A stretch of 6,943 nucleotides of DNA. It comes from Mollicutes bacterium (GTDB lineage: Bacteria; Bacillota_I; Bacilli_A; RF39; UBA660). A program made the translations under genes and the position numbers. A model generated the notes under the pieces. The model had not been told where the DNA came from and made no database searches. It worked only from the letters and a program-made list of their open reading frames with translations. Positions within the stretch are counted from its first letter, which is position 1; every line of letters starts with the position of its first letter. Where the stretch lies: positions 1 through 6,943 of the forward strand of contig DUUS01000070.1 of the NCBI GenBank assembly GCA_012841465.1. Reading direction: 5' to 3'. Positions 1 to 6,509 of this stretch are shown piece by piece.

Positions 1-65
1 ATATCCGAATATGCTATACGAAATTTCAGAAAATAAACATTGCAACTAAAAACTGAAGTTTATAT

Positions 66-94
66 TTGACATTAATGGGTGATAATGTTATATT
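66..94 (+). promoter_or_regulatory. Sigma-A type promoter of the adenylation enzyme/kinase operon
   Basis: The -35 box is a perfect TTGACA at 66-71. After a 17-nt spacer the -10 box is TATATT at 89-94 (5 of 6 to TATAAT), preceded by TG at 86-87, which makes it an extended -10. Transcription should start near position 101, giving a leader of only about 22 nt before the ATG at 124. This is the best promoter in the window and is the main reason to reject a start at GTG 79. Confidence 0.75.
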
Positions 95-110
95 ACAAGT
101 GTTTTAACAG

Positions 111-115
111 AGGGG
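111..115 (+). promoter_or_regulatory. Ribosome binding site fixing the start at 124
   Basis: AGGGG lies 8 nt upstream of the ATG at 124. The reading frame stays open back to GTG 79, but that codon lies inside the promoter spacer and has no Shine-Dalgarno sequence, so the start at 124 is preferred. Confidence 0.7.
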
Positions 116-123
116 AAATTAAA

Positions 124-1941
124 ATGAAAAAAAATGAAAAAGTACTTAACCCAAGAAGACGAGTAGTTGAAGACTTGAAAATTCGAAATGTAGGTAATGA
201 AAAAACTATAGCTGGAGAATATTTTGGTAGTAAATTTAATTATAAAGAAACTTTTAAAATGTTTGATGATTATAAAAAGTCATTTATAAGTTTAGATGGC
301 GATAATGACAATCCTATAACTATATCTGCACCTACCACAATTGCTAGTGTTAACGCATTTTATGGTGCGATTGATTCTGATAAAATAGCTAATATGACTG
401 GTCCTGGATTTTTATTTAATTATACAGAAAAATACACTAAAGAAATTGGAAGTGAAACTGTCTTTATTTTAGATTTATTTTTAAATGAAGAATTTATTGC
501 TAGATTACATAAAGCTGGAGTTAAAAATGTCATTATTACAAGCATAACTGATTATATGAATCCTATTGTTAAATTTTTAGGTAAGAAAAAAGGTTTAATA
601 AATTCTACAGACTTTTTAGATGACTATATAAAGAGTGGTAAGAAATTGCCAATGGATATGAATTTCATTCGTTTGAGCGAATTTGCTAGGGCAGGCTCAA
701 AGATAAAAAATAATTATGATCTACCTTATAAGGAAGATAAAATAGCTGCATACTTTTTAACTGGAGCAACAACAAGTGAATATCCTAAGGGAGTAAAATT
801 ATACGCAGATGGTCTTACTAAGATGAGCCAAATATATGATAACATGTGGTTTGATTTTGATAAAAAAGATAGAAACACAATATTTATTCCGATATTTTAT
901 GCTACTGGAGCTATACACGGAGTACATGCAGGATTATTTAGTGGAGCAACAAATATTTATAAACCCAAATATGATAGGTTTGCTTTTGCCCAAGATTTAA
1001 TTGATTCTAAAGCAAAAATTGCTTTAGTCGCTCCGAGTCATTTAGCAACATTAGAGAACTCAGGTTTGAAGAACAATTCATTAAAACATGTTAAGTATAT
1101 ATTTATTGGTGGGGAAGCCATTATGCCATCACAAATGAAACAATTTAGAGAAACAGCAAAGCGATTAGGTATTGGTAGTGTATTAAATGGATATGGTATG
1201 ACAGAGACAGGAAGTATGACTTCGATGTCTGAACCTAATCCATCAACATTTGATGATGTTACGGTAGTGCCAGTTCATGGAGTAGAATATAGAATTGTTG
1301 ACCCCAAAACTGGCGAAATTTTGCCAGACAATGTAAGGGGAATTTTAGAAACTAAGACACCTTGTGCTGCAGCTGGTTATATTGATGAATCGAAGAACCA
1401 AACTTTATTTACAGAAGATGGCTGGGTACATACTGGAGATGTAGCAATAAGATATAGTGATGGAAGATATCGTATCTTTGGTCGTTATTCTGATAAGTTT
1501 ATTAATAATGGTATAGAATATCCAATGTTTGATATTGAAGAGAAGGTTTTAGAACATCCAGCAGTATTAGAAGCTGAGGTTATTAAATTTGATATTATGA
1601 ATAATGAATATCCTGCTATAGTAATAGTTTTAAAAAAAGAGTGGGAAAATAAGCTTGATGTTGTTGTTAAAGATTTAATGTCTTTAGATGTATCTGGAAT
1701 TGAATATTTAATAGGTATAAGATTTATTGATAATTTTAAAACTAACGAAATTACAGCGAAAAGAGACATTTTATCACTTCAAGAAATCAAACATGGTTAT
1801 TACAAATTCAATAAAGAAGATAATTTATATTATCAAACAGATTTTGAAAGAGAAGATCAAATGCAAGTCTATCCGATTAGTACTAGTGATCTAAATATCA
1901 GTGTTTCAGAGAAAGTTAATACCTTAACATTAAAAAAATAA
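124..1941 (+). CDS. Divergent ANL-superfamily AMP-forming ligase (acyl-CoA synthetase-like), 605 aa
   Basis: Probable cytoplasmic enzyme that activates a carboxylate as an acyl-adenylate; the substrate is unknown. Core motifs, numbered from Met at 124, appear in the usual order. The P-loop motif A3 is TGATTSEYPKG (213-223), A5 is GYGMTETG (356-363), A7 is GWVHTGD (433-439), and A8 starts with GRYSDKF (453-459) and continues to an IEE. It departs from the family in several ways. The P-loop has one extra residue and lacks its usual second glycine. The A10 region TNEITAKRDIL (540-550) aligns without gaps to the usual TxxGKxxRxxL so that the catalytic Lys falls on Thr544, although Lys546 is close by. 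The A8 Lys position appears to be Ile. About 55 residues follow A10, more than usual. No signal peptide or membrane segment is seen. It is first in an operon with the downstream kinase. Superfamily membership is firm; whether it makes a CoA thioester, loads a carrier protein or only adenylates cannot be told. Confidence 0.88.
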   Translation: MKKNEKVLNPRRRVVEDLKIRNVGNEKTIAGEYFGSKFNYKETFKMFDDYKKSFISLDGDNDNPITISAPTTIASVNAFYGAIDSDKIANMTGPGFLFNYTEKYTKEIGSETVFILDLFLNEEFIARLHKAGVKNVIITSITDYMNPIVKFLGKKKGLINSTDFLDDYIKSGKKLPMDMNFIRLSEFARAGSKIKNNYDLPYKEDKIAAYFLTGATTSEYPKGVKLYADGLTKMSQIYDNMWFDFDKKDRNTIFIPIFYATGAIHGVHAGLFSGATNIYKPKYDRFAFAQDLIDSKAKIALVAPSHLATLENSGLKNNSLKHVKYIFIGGEAIMPSQMKQFRETAKRLGIGSVLNGYGMTETGSMTSMSEPNPSTFDDVTVVPVHGVEYRIVDPKTGEILPDNVRGILETKTPCAAAGYIDESKNQTLFTEDGWVHTGDVAIRYSDGRYRIFGRYSDKFINNGIEYPMFDIEEKVLEHPAVLEAEVIKFDIMNNEYPAIVIVLKKEWENKLDVVVKDLMSLDVSGIEYLIGIRFIDNFKTNEITAKRDILSLQEIKHGYYKFNKEDNLYYQTDFEREDQMQVYPISTSDLNISVSEKVNTLTLKK

Positions 1942-1968
1942 TATGTTAATTTTAAGCAGGAGAGAATA

Positions 1969-3795
1969 ATGAGTAAATTTATGGCGTTTCCAGTAGTTAG
2001 TTTTATTTTTATAGGTTTATTAGTAATAGTATATTTTTGTAAACCAAGATTAAATTCAAAAGAAAATAAGATATACAAGTTTTTACTAGTATCTAATATT
2101 TTGGGGTTAATACTGGAATTCTCTTGTCATATAGCAGTAAATATTGCTGATAGTAATTATATATTATCGTTGTTTATATTAAAATCATATCTTGTTTATC
2201 TATTTGTTTGGACAATGATATTTAATACATATGTATTTCTTGTTACCTCTTGGAGGCATGAAAAAAAAGATCAAGGACTTGAAAAGTATTATAAAAAATT
2301 AAAAAATATTTCTATTTTAATAATAGGAATTGTTTCAATTATTATATATACATTACCTATTAAAATTTTTAATAGTAATGGCATTGTTTATAGTTATGGA
2401 GTAAGTGTTAACTTTTTAATAGTTTTATGCTTTATAATTGGATTTATTTGGATAATAAAATGTTTAAAAAATTTAAAAAGTATAAGACAAAAAAAATATA
2501 TACCTATTTTTGCTTGTATTATAGTTTTAGTAATAATAGCTACCGTTCAAACAATAGATAGAAGTTTTCTTATTGCGACTACTGGTCATTCCCTTATTTG
2601 CTTTTTGATGTTTTTCACTATAGAAAATCCCGATTTAAAAATGCTTTATGAATTACAACTTGCTAAAGATATGGCTGAAAAAGCCAACATGGCTAAGTCA
2701 GACTTTTTATCAAGTATGAGTCATGAAATAAGAACTCCGCTTAATGCTATTATAGGTTTAAGTGAAGTTAATAAAGATGCTAAGACTTTAGAAGAAGCAA
2801 AAGAAAACTCTAAAGACATAATAAACGCATCTAAAGTACTTAATGATATAGTAGGTAATGTTCTTGATATGTCTAAAATAGAGTCGCGTAGTTTAAAAAT
2901 AGTAAACACTCCTTATAATCCCTATGAAATGTTTGATAGTGTAGTAAATATAATAGATTACCGTTTTAAAGAAAAGAATTTACCTCTTAATATATTTATT
3001 GCTAAAGATTTGCCAACCACTTTATATGGAGATCATACTAATATAAAGAAAGTACTCTTAAATATACTATCAAATGCAGTTAAATATACTAAAGAAGGAT
3101 ATGTATCTTTAACAGTAAATGCTATCAATAAAGATAATGTTTGTAGACTTATTATTTCTGTTGAAGATACTGGAAGAGGTATTAAACCCGAGCAAATAGA
3201 TAAACTATTTGTTAAATTTGATAGACTTCAGCAAGACAGAAACACTACTACTGAAGGAACAGGCTTAGGACTTGCTATTGCTAAAGAGATACTTCAATTA
3301 ATGGGCGGTAACATTACTGTTCAAAGTGTCTTTGGATCAGGTTCTAAATTTACCGTAACCATAGATCAAATAATAAATACTCAAAATATAGAAATAAAAA
3401 AGGAAATTATTAAAGAAGATATTTTAGATTTAACTGGAAAGAAAATACTTATAATCGATGATAATAACTTAAATCTAAAAGTAGCTAAAAGACTGTTAAA
3501 TAAATATAAATGTGAAGTATTTGAGGCATCAAGTGGAGCAGAGTGTCTTGAGATAATAAATGAAGGTAAAAAGTTTGATTTACTACTAATGGATGAAATG
3601 ATGCCAGGATTAAGTGGTAGTGAGACAATGATTAAATTAAAAGAAAATGGTTATAAAGTTCCTATTGTAGTCTTAACAGCTGATGTTGATGTCAGTGCTA
3701 GAGATAAATATTTATCACTGGGTTATGATGATTACTTAGGTAAACCTATTAATATAAAAGAATTAGAAGAAGTATTAAAGAAATATTTAAATTAA
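1969..3795 (+). CDS. Polytopic membrane hybrid sensor histidine kinase with C-terminal receiver, 608 aa
   Basis: Membrane kinase that autophosphorylates on His and passes the phosphate to its own receiver. Residues 1-220 contain about seven hydrophobic segments, near 7-23, 38-60, 64-92, 114-131, 145-165, 176-196 and 202-218, with no large extracellular domain. The sensed ligand is therefore probably membrane-embedded or small; I recognise no named sensor domain. A short helical linker leads to the dimerisation/phosphoacceptor domain, FLSSMSHEIRTPLN, with His252. The ATPase domain has an N box (LLNILSNAVKYT, Asn365), a G1 box (DTGRGI, 400-405), an F box near 416-419 and a G2 box (GTGLGLAIA, 430-438). 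The receiver spans about 490-608 with acidic pair Asp497/Asp498, phosphoacceptor Asp542 (MDEMMP), Thr570 and Lys592 (GKP). All catalytic residues are present. The ATG has AGGAG at 1958-1962, 6 nt upstream, and lies 27 nt after the adenylation gene, so the two are surely co-transcribed. No Hpt protein or output regulator is in the window, so the phosphorelay must continue elsewhere. Confidence 0.95.
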   Translation: MSKFMAFPVVSFIFIGLLVIVYFCKPRLNSKENKIYKFLLVSNILGLILEFSCHIAVNIADSNYILSLFILKSYLVYLFVWTMIFNTYVFLVTSWRHEKKDQGLEKYYKKLKNISILIIGIVSIIIYTLPIKIFNSNGIVYSYGVSVNFLIVLCFIIGFIWIIKCLKNLKSIRQKKYIPIFACIIVLVIIATVQTIDRSFLIATTGHSLICFLMFFTIENPDLKMLYELQLAKDMAEKANMAKSDFLSSMSHEIRTPLNAIIGLSEVNKDAKTLEEAKENSKDIINASKVLNDIVGNVLDMSKIESRSLKIVNTPYNPYEMFDSVVNIIDYRFKEKNLPLNIFIAKDLPTTLYGDHTNIKKVLLNILSNAVKYTKEGYVSLTVNAINKDNVCRLIISVEDTGRGIKPEQIDKLFVKFDRLQQDRNTTTEGTGLGLAIAKEILQLMGGNITVQSVFGSGSKFTVTIDQIINTQNIEIKKEIIKEDILDLTGKKILIIDDNNLNLKVAKRLLNKYKCEVFEASSGAECLEIINEGKKFDLLLMDEMMPGLSGSETMIKLKENGYKVPIVVLTADVDVSARDKYLSLGYDDYLGKPINIKELEEVLKKYLN

Positions 3796-3818
3796 GCAAG
3801 ACTATTCTTGTTTTTTTT
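3794..3818 (+). terminator. Rho-independent terminator after the kinase gene
   Basis: CAAGA (3797-3801), loop CTAT, TCTTG (3806-3810), then eight T residues (3811-3818). The stem can lengthen to 8 bp by adding a G-U and two A-U pairs, with the left arm running into the TAA stop codon. It is short and AT-rich, so termination may be partial and some readthrough into the HAD gene is possible. Confidence 0.65.
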
Positions 3819-3849
3819 GATATAAAATATTATAGAAAGGGGTTAACCT

Positions 3850-4398
3850 ATGATAAAAATGATCGCATTTGATTTAGTTGGTGTTTTAGTAAGTGAAAAA
3901 GATATAGAGTTAACTGAAGTTGAAAATAAATTAGAAAGAATGTTTGGACCAAACATAAATGATTCAGATTTTATAACTTTAGCAAGTAAACTTACTAATA
4001 AAGATATAATTAAAATTACCGAAGAATTAATATTCAAATTATATAAGATTAGAGAATCTAATTTATTTGAAAAAATAAAAACTAAGTTTCCAAAAGTAAA
4101 AATAATAATAGCAACTAACCATGTATCTTATGTAAGGGAGTATCTTGAAAAAGAATTTGATTCTAACTTTTTAGATGATATAGTAATATCTGCTGAAATA
4201 AATAAAATAAAACCAGATAAAGAATATTATAAATATATTTTAAATAGATATGATTTACTACCAAATGAATTATTGTTTCTAGATGATAATATAGATAATG
4301 TTATTACTGCTAAAAGTATCGGTATAAATACTATTAAGGTAGATAAAAATACTGTATTGTCAGAAGAAGTTTTAAGATTTTTAGAAGATAATAAATAA
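3850..4398 (+). CDS. HAD-like hydrolase with atypical motif I, 182 aa
   Basis: Small soluble haloacid-dehalogenase-fold protein, probably a phosphatase on a small phosphorylated metabolite; the substrate is unknown. Motif I is FDLVGVLV, with nucleophile Asp8 but Val10 where the acid/base Asp of DxD normally sits. Motif II is IIIATN (Thr89), motif III the Lys of IKPDKEYY (Lys121), and motif IV FLDDN (Asp145/Asp146). Residues 15-80 would form a short helical C1-type cap, and the length suits a compact subfamily IA member. Some active family members, such as YihX with DLG, also lack the second Asp, so loss of activity cannot be assumed. The start has AAAGGGG (3836-3842) 7 nt upstream; Met4 is too far from it. 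It lies 54 nt after the kinase, behind the terminator, and 49 nt before the NUDIX gene. No clear promoter of its own is seen. Confidence 0.85.
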   Translation: MIKMIAFDLVGVLVSEKDIELTEVENKLERMFGPNINDSDFITLASKLTNKDIIKITEELIFKLYKIRESNLFEKIKTKFPKVKIIIATNHVSYVREYLEKEFDSNFLDDIVISAEINKIKPDKEYYKYILNRYDLLPNELLFLDDNIDNVITAKSIGINTIKVDKNTVLSEEVLRFLEDNK

Positions 4399-4403
4399 AA
4401 ATA

Positions 4404-4428
4404 TAACTTAAGACATTATCATAAGTTA
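4404..4428. repeat. 7-bp inverted repeat between HAD and NUDIX genes
   Basis: TAACTTA (4404-4410) and TAAGTTA (4422-4428) are perfect inverted copies separated by 11 nt. No T-tract follows, so it is not a normal terminator. It could be an operator or a weak mRNA hairpin just upstream of the NUDIX ribosome binding site, but in DNA this AT-rich it could also be chance. Confidence 0.3.
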
Positions 4429-4447
4429 ATATAGAAAGAGGTATAAA

Positions 4448-4930
4448 ATGAATCCAGAAGTAAAATTTAAAACAGAAGATTATAAATATTATAATAGAGC
4501 AGTAGGAGTTATTAAAAAAGATGATAAGTTTTTAATACTCAATATAGATAAAGACTCACATTATCATATTCCGGGTGGTCATATTGAAATAGGAGAAGAA
4601 TCTATAGTAGCAGTTGCTAGAGAAATAAAAGAAGAGCTTGGATATACTGTTAAAGAAGCGAAACTATTTTGCGTTTAAGAAAACTTTTATGAAAAGAAAG
4701 GAATTCTTCAACATGGAGTTGAGTTTTATTACTTAATCGAAACAGTCGAAGATTTAGAGACTATAGATCGTGAATTTGAAGAAAACGACCGCGGAATTAT
4801 AAAACATTTAGAAGTTAAATGGGCAACAGTTGATGAAATAAAAAATATGGATCTTAGACCATTTACGGTAAAAGACTTGATGATAAACAACAAACTTGAT
4901 ACTTTAACTCATATTATTAATAGAGATTAA
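4448..4930 (+). pseudogene. NUDIX hydrolase interrupted by an in-frame TAA at codon 77
   Basis: The protein would be about 160 aa and hydrolyse a nucleoside diphosphate linked to another group. A full NUDIX box runs from Gly44 to Tyr66 and fits GX5EX7REUXEEXGU (PGGHIEIGEE then AREIKEELGY). The frame stops at TAA 4676-4678 just after KLFCV, yet the same frame continues for 83 more codons with clear NUDIX-like sequence (ENFYEKKGILQHGVEFYYL, later VKWATVDEI and DLRPF) and ends naturally at TAA 4928-4930 after INRD. The break is therefore a single nonsense codon, not a frameshift. No good in-frame restart with a ribosome site follows, so without readthrough only a 76-aa fragment is made, lacking the second half of the fold. 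The start has AGAGG at 4437-4441, 6 nt upstream. It may be a recent pseudogene, a strain polymorphism or a sequencing/assembly error. Confidence 0.8.
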
Positions 4931-4964
4931 TAATGGCAAAGTGCCGAAAGTAATATAAAAAAAC

Positions 4965-4993
4965 TTGACACTTTAAACGGGTGAAATAATTAT
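4965..4993 (+). promoter_or_regulatory. Candidate promoter for the HIT/phosphotransferase unit
   Basis: A perfect TTGACA at 4965-4970 is followed after 17 nt by AATTAT (4988-4993), a poor -10 box. AATAAT at 4985-4990 is a better hexamer and is preceded by TG, but it leaves only a 14-nt spacer. Its position after the NUDIX stop and before a gene-free leader fits a promoter, but the -10 is not convincing. Confidence 0.4.
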
Positions 4994-4995
4994 TT

Positions 4996-5022
4996 CAGTT
5001 GTTGCAAAATATGCAATAACTG
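4996..5022 (+). other. 11-bp RNA hairpin in the leader of the HIT gene
   Basis: CAGTTGTTGCA (4996-5006), loop AAATA (5007-5011), TGCAATAACTG (5012-5022). All 11 positions pair in RNA, with one G-U. No T-tract follows, so it is not a standard intrinsic terminator. It would sit at the 5' end of a transcript from the candidate promoter just upstream and could stabilise the mRNA or belong to a cis-regulatory structure. I recognise no known riboswitch or T-box motif. Confidence 0.6.
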
Positions 5023-5097
5023 CGAGCTATGGACATACCAGGTTGATTACTAAATATATTGATAAATATAAACGGGTCGTATATACTTTTAAAAATT

Positions 5098-5102
5098 AAG
5101 GA
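5098..5102 (+). promoter_or_regulatory. Ribosome binding site fixing the HIT start at 5110
   Basis: AAGGA lies 7 nt before the ATG at 5110. The frame is open back to a TTG at 5059, but that codon has no ribosome site and would add 17 residues outside the HIT domain. Confidence 0.65.
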
Positions 5103-5109
5103 TGGTAAA

Positions 5110-5505
5110 ATGGAAAGAATAAATAAAAATGAAAACAATTTAGAAAATGATCCAGTATTTGAAAACAATACTGTAATTGGAGTTCGCTCCGATAAATTAA
5201 AAACTAATATTTTAGTAGGATCTTATGTAATTATACCTAAATCACAAGTTAAGACCCCATTTGATTTATCAAAAGAAGAGTGGGATGACACTCATAAAAT
5301 GCTTGGCGAAATAAAAGCATATCTTGATGAAAAATATAAGCCTGATGGTTATAACTTAGGATGGAATGTTGGTAAAGCAGGTGGTCAAAATGTATCACAT
5401 GCTCACCTTCATATTATTCCTAGATTTAATGATGAGCCTTATGCCGGAAAAGGAATAAGATATTTTCTTAAACAGGAAGATAATATCAGAGAGAGTTTAA
5501 GATGA
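5110..5505 (+). CDS. HIT-family nucleotide hydrolase/transferase, 131 aa
   Basis: Small cytoplasmic histidine-triad protein of the kind that cleaves nucleoside phosphoramidates, adenylylated compounds or dinucleoside polyphosphates. The triad is HAHLHII, with His97, His99 (expected nucleophile) and His101, preceded by GGQNVS. The core has the expected N-terminal strand and helix pattern (SYVIIPKSQVKTPFDL, then a helix to about 75). It lacks the CxxC zinc-binding start found in many bacterial HIT proteins, and after the triad it carries GKGIRYFLK near 113-121. The length is normal for the family. Its TGA stop at 5503-5505 overlaps the ATG of the next gene, implying translational coupling with the phosphotransferase. 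The natural substrate cannot be told from sequence. Confidence 0.9.
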   Translation: MERINKNENNLENDPVFENNTVIGVRSDKLKTNILVGSYVIIPKSQVKTPFDLSKEEWDDTHKMLGEIKAYLDEKYKPDGYNLGWNVGKAGGQNVSHAHLHIIPRFNDEPYAGKGIRYFLKQEDNIRESLR

Positions 5506-6509
5506 ATAAACTATCTATTGATGAAATTAAAAGCATAATCAAAGAAAATTATAATATAGATAATGCTTATATAACTAAAATAAATCGGGGAAATGCTGAT
5601 ATTTATTTAATTGAAACTAAAAATAATAAATTTGTACTTAAGTATTATCAAAGTAGTTATATAAAAGAAGAAATTGATAATGAATTTAATGTAATTAATC
5701 ACTTAAATAAAAAAGGTATTAAAGTACCCAAATATCTTCTTACAAACGATAATGAGCCTTCTTTAATATATAAGAATCAAGTTTTAATCATGCAGTATTT
5801 TATAGAAGGAATTATTAAAGAAAAGAATCAGGGATCAGAAAATGAAATAATTGAATCAGCAAAATACCTTGGTAAAATAATTAAAGCTTTAGAAGACTTC
5901 AATAACAATGATTCATTTGATGAGGCAGAGTGGTATAAATTAAATCCAGAAATCGCCCAAAATAAAATCGAAGAGTTATTAAATAAATTACCAGATTCAG
6001 ATGAAAATGCTGAAATTATAAAAACTGACTTAAATAAAAAACTAGATATTATAAATAAAATGAAAGATTTTGATATTAAGAATATCGATAAAGTTAGTGT
6101 TAAATATACTCATGGTGATTATGGTGTTATGCAGTTTATATATGATGATAATAATAAAATAAAAGCAATTTTAGACTTTGCAACAGCTACCTATATGCCT
6201 ATAGTATGGGAAATAATTCGCTCTTATAGCCATATTGATAAAGAGTGTATTGATGGTAATTTAAATATTGATAATTTAATAAAATATATAAATGAGTTTA
6301 AAAAGTATGTTCCTTTAAATAAATATGATTTAGAATATATGCCATATATTTATTTAAATCAATTATTAAAAAGTACTTTTGGTTATAAATCATATGTATT
6401 ATATAATAATTTAGATTTACTAAAAGTTGGTATTTTAAGAACTAAAATTGTTGTTTATCTATATGAAAACCTAAAAGAAATTTCAAATAGATTAATTGAA
6501 GAATGTTAA
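5502..6509 (+). CDS. APH-fold phosphotransferase (aminoglycoside/choline/homoserine kinase-like), 335 aa
   Basis: Protein-kinase-like small-molecule kinase. The N-terminal lobe has NRGNADIYLIET as nucleotide-binding loop and strand, Lys47 in FVLKYY as the ATP lysine, and Glu61 in the following helix as its likely partner. A hinge-like IMQYF follows near 96-100. The C-terminal lobe has the catalytic HGDYGVMQ (His204, Asp206) and the metal-binding Asp225 in ILDFATA, followed by VWEIIRSYSHI. In most family members the catalytic loop ends in Asn (HGDxxxxN); here it is Gln211, an unusual but chemically similar change. Size and overall pattern suit the broad APH family, including CotS-like and homoserine-kinase-like members. 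The substrate is unknown and antibiotic resistance should not be assumed. The start codon overlaps the HIT stop (ATGA). There is no strong independent ribosome site (the upstream stretch is GAGAGTTTAAG), which supports coupled translation. Confidence 0.88.
   Translation: MNKLSIDEIKSIIKENYNIDNAYITKINRGNADIYLIETKNNKFVLKYYQSSYIKEEIDNEFNVINHLNKKGIKVPKYLLTNDNEPSLIYKNQVLIMQYFIEGIIKEKNQGSENEIIESAKYLGKIIKALEDFNNNDSFDEAEWYKLNPEIAQNKIEELLNKLPDSDENAEIIKTDLNKKLDIINKMKDFDIKNIDKVSVKYTHGDYGVMQFIYDDNNKIKAILDFATATYMPIVWEIIRSYSHIDKECIDGNLNIDNLIKYINEFKKYVPLNKYDLEYMPYIYLNQLLKSTFGYKSYVLYNNLDLLKVGILRTKIVVYLYENLKEISNRLIEEC

Larger units (their letters stand above)
4931..5109 (+). other. Gene-free leader between NUDIX and HIT genes
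   Basis: These 179 bases hold the candidate promoter, the 11-bp hairpin and a second small palindrome, TATATT-GATA-AATATA (5055-5070). TACCA at 5036-5040 is complementary to TGGTA at 5103-5107, between the ribosome binding site and start codon of the HIT gene, so a long-range pairing that hides the start is conceivable. Short open frames cross the region but none has a start and ribosome site. Confidence 0.5.

Noticed and set aside
1..49. Tail of an upstream plus-strand gene
   Set aside because: All three forward frames are open at the window edge for 11-17 codons, so no frame can be chosen and nothing is recognisable.
79..123. Upstream GTG start extending the adenylation enzyme by 15 residues
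   Set aside because: It lies between the -35 and -10 boxes of the strong promoter and has no ribosome site; ATG 124 has AGGGG at good spacing.
1485..2078. Minus-strand open frames of 94 and 69 codons over the adenylation and kinase genes
   Set aside because: They are antisense to strongly supported coding sequence with clear family motifs and show no recognisable product.
2721..2909. Minus-strand 62-codon frame within the kinase
   Set aside because: It lies opposite the phosphoacceptor region of the kinase and is a shadow of that gene.
3843..4037. Minus-strand 64-codon hydrophobic frame over the HAD gene start
   Set aside because: It is antisense to the HAD coding region; its hydrophobic look comes from reversed Lys/Glu/Asp-rich AT codons.
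4676..4678. TAA as a reassigned sense codon
   Set aside because: TAA is the natural stop of the adenylation, kinase, HAD and phosphotransferase genes, so reassignment is implausible.
4980..5099. Open frame in the HIT leader (contains SVVAKYAITASYGHTRLI)
   Set aside because: It reads somewhat like protein but has no start codon with a ribosome site, is only about 40 codons, and overlaps the hairpin. It could be a gene relic but is not supportable.
5059..5109. TTG start extending the HIT protein by 17 residues
   Set aside because: There is no ribosome site upstream, while ATG 5110 has AAGGA at 7 nt spacing and gives a normal-length HIT protein.
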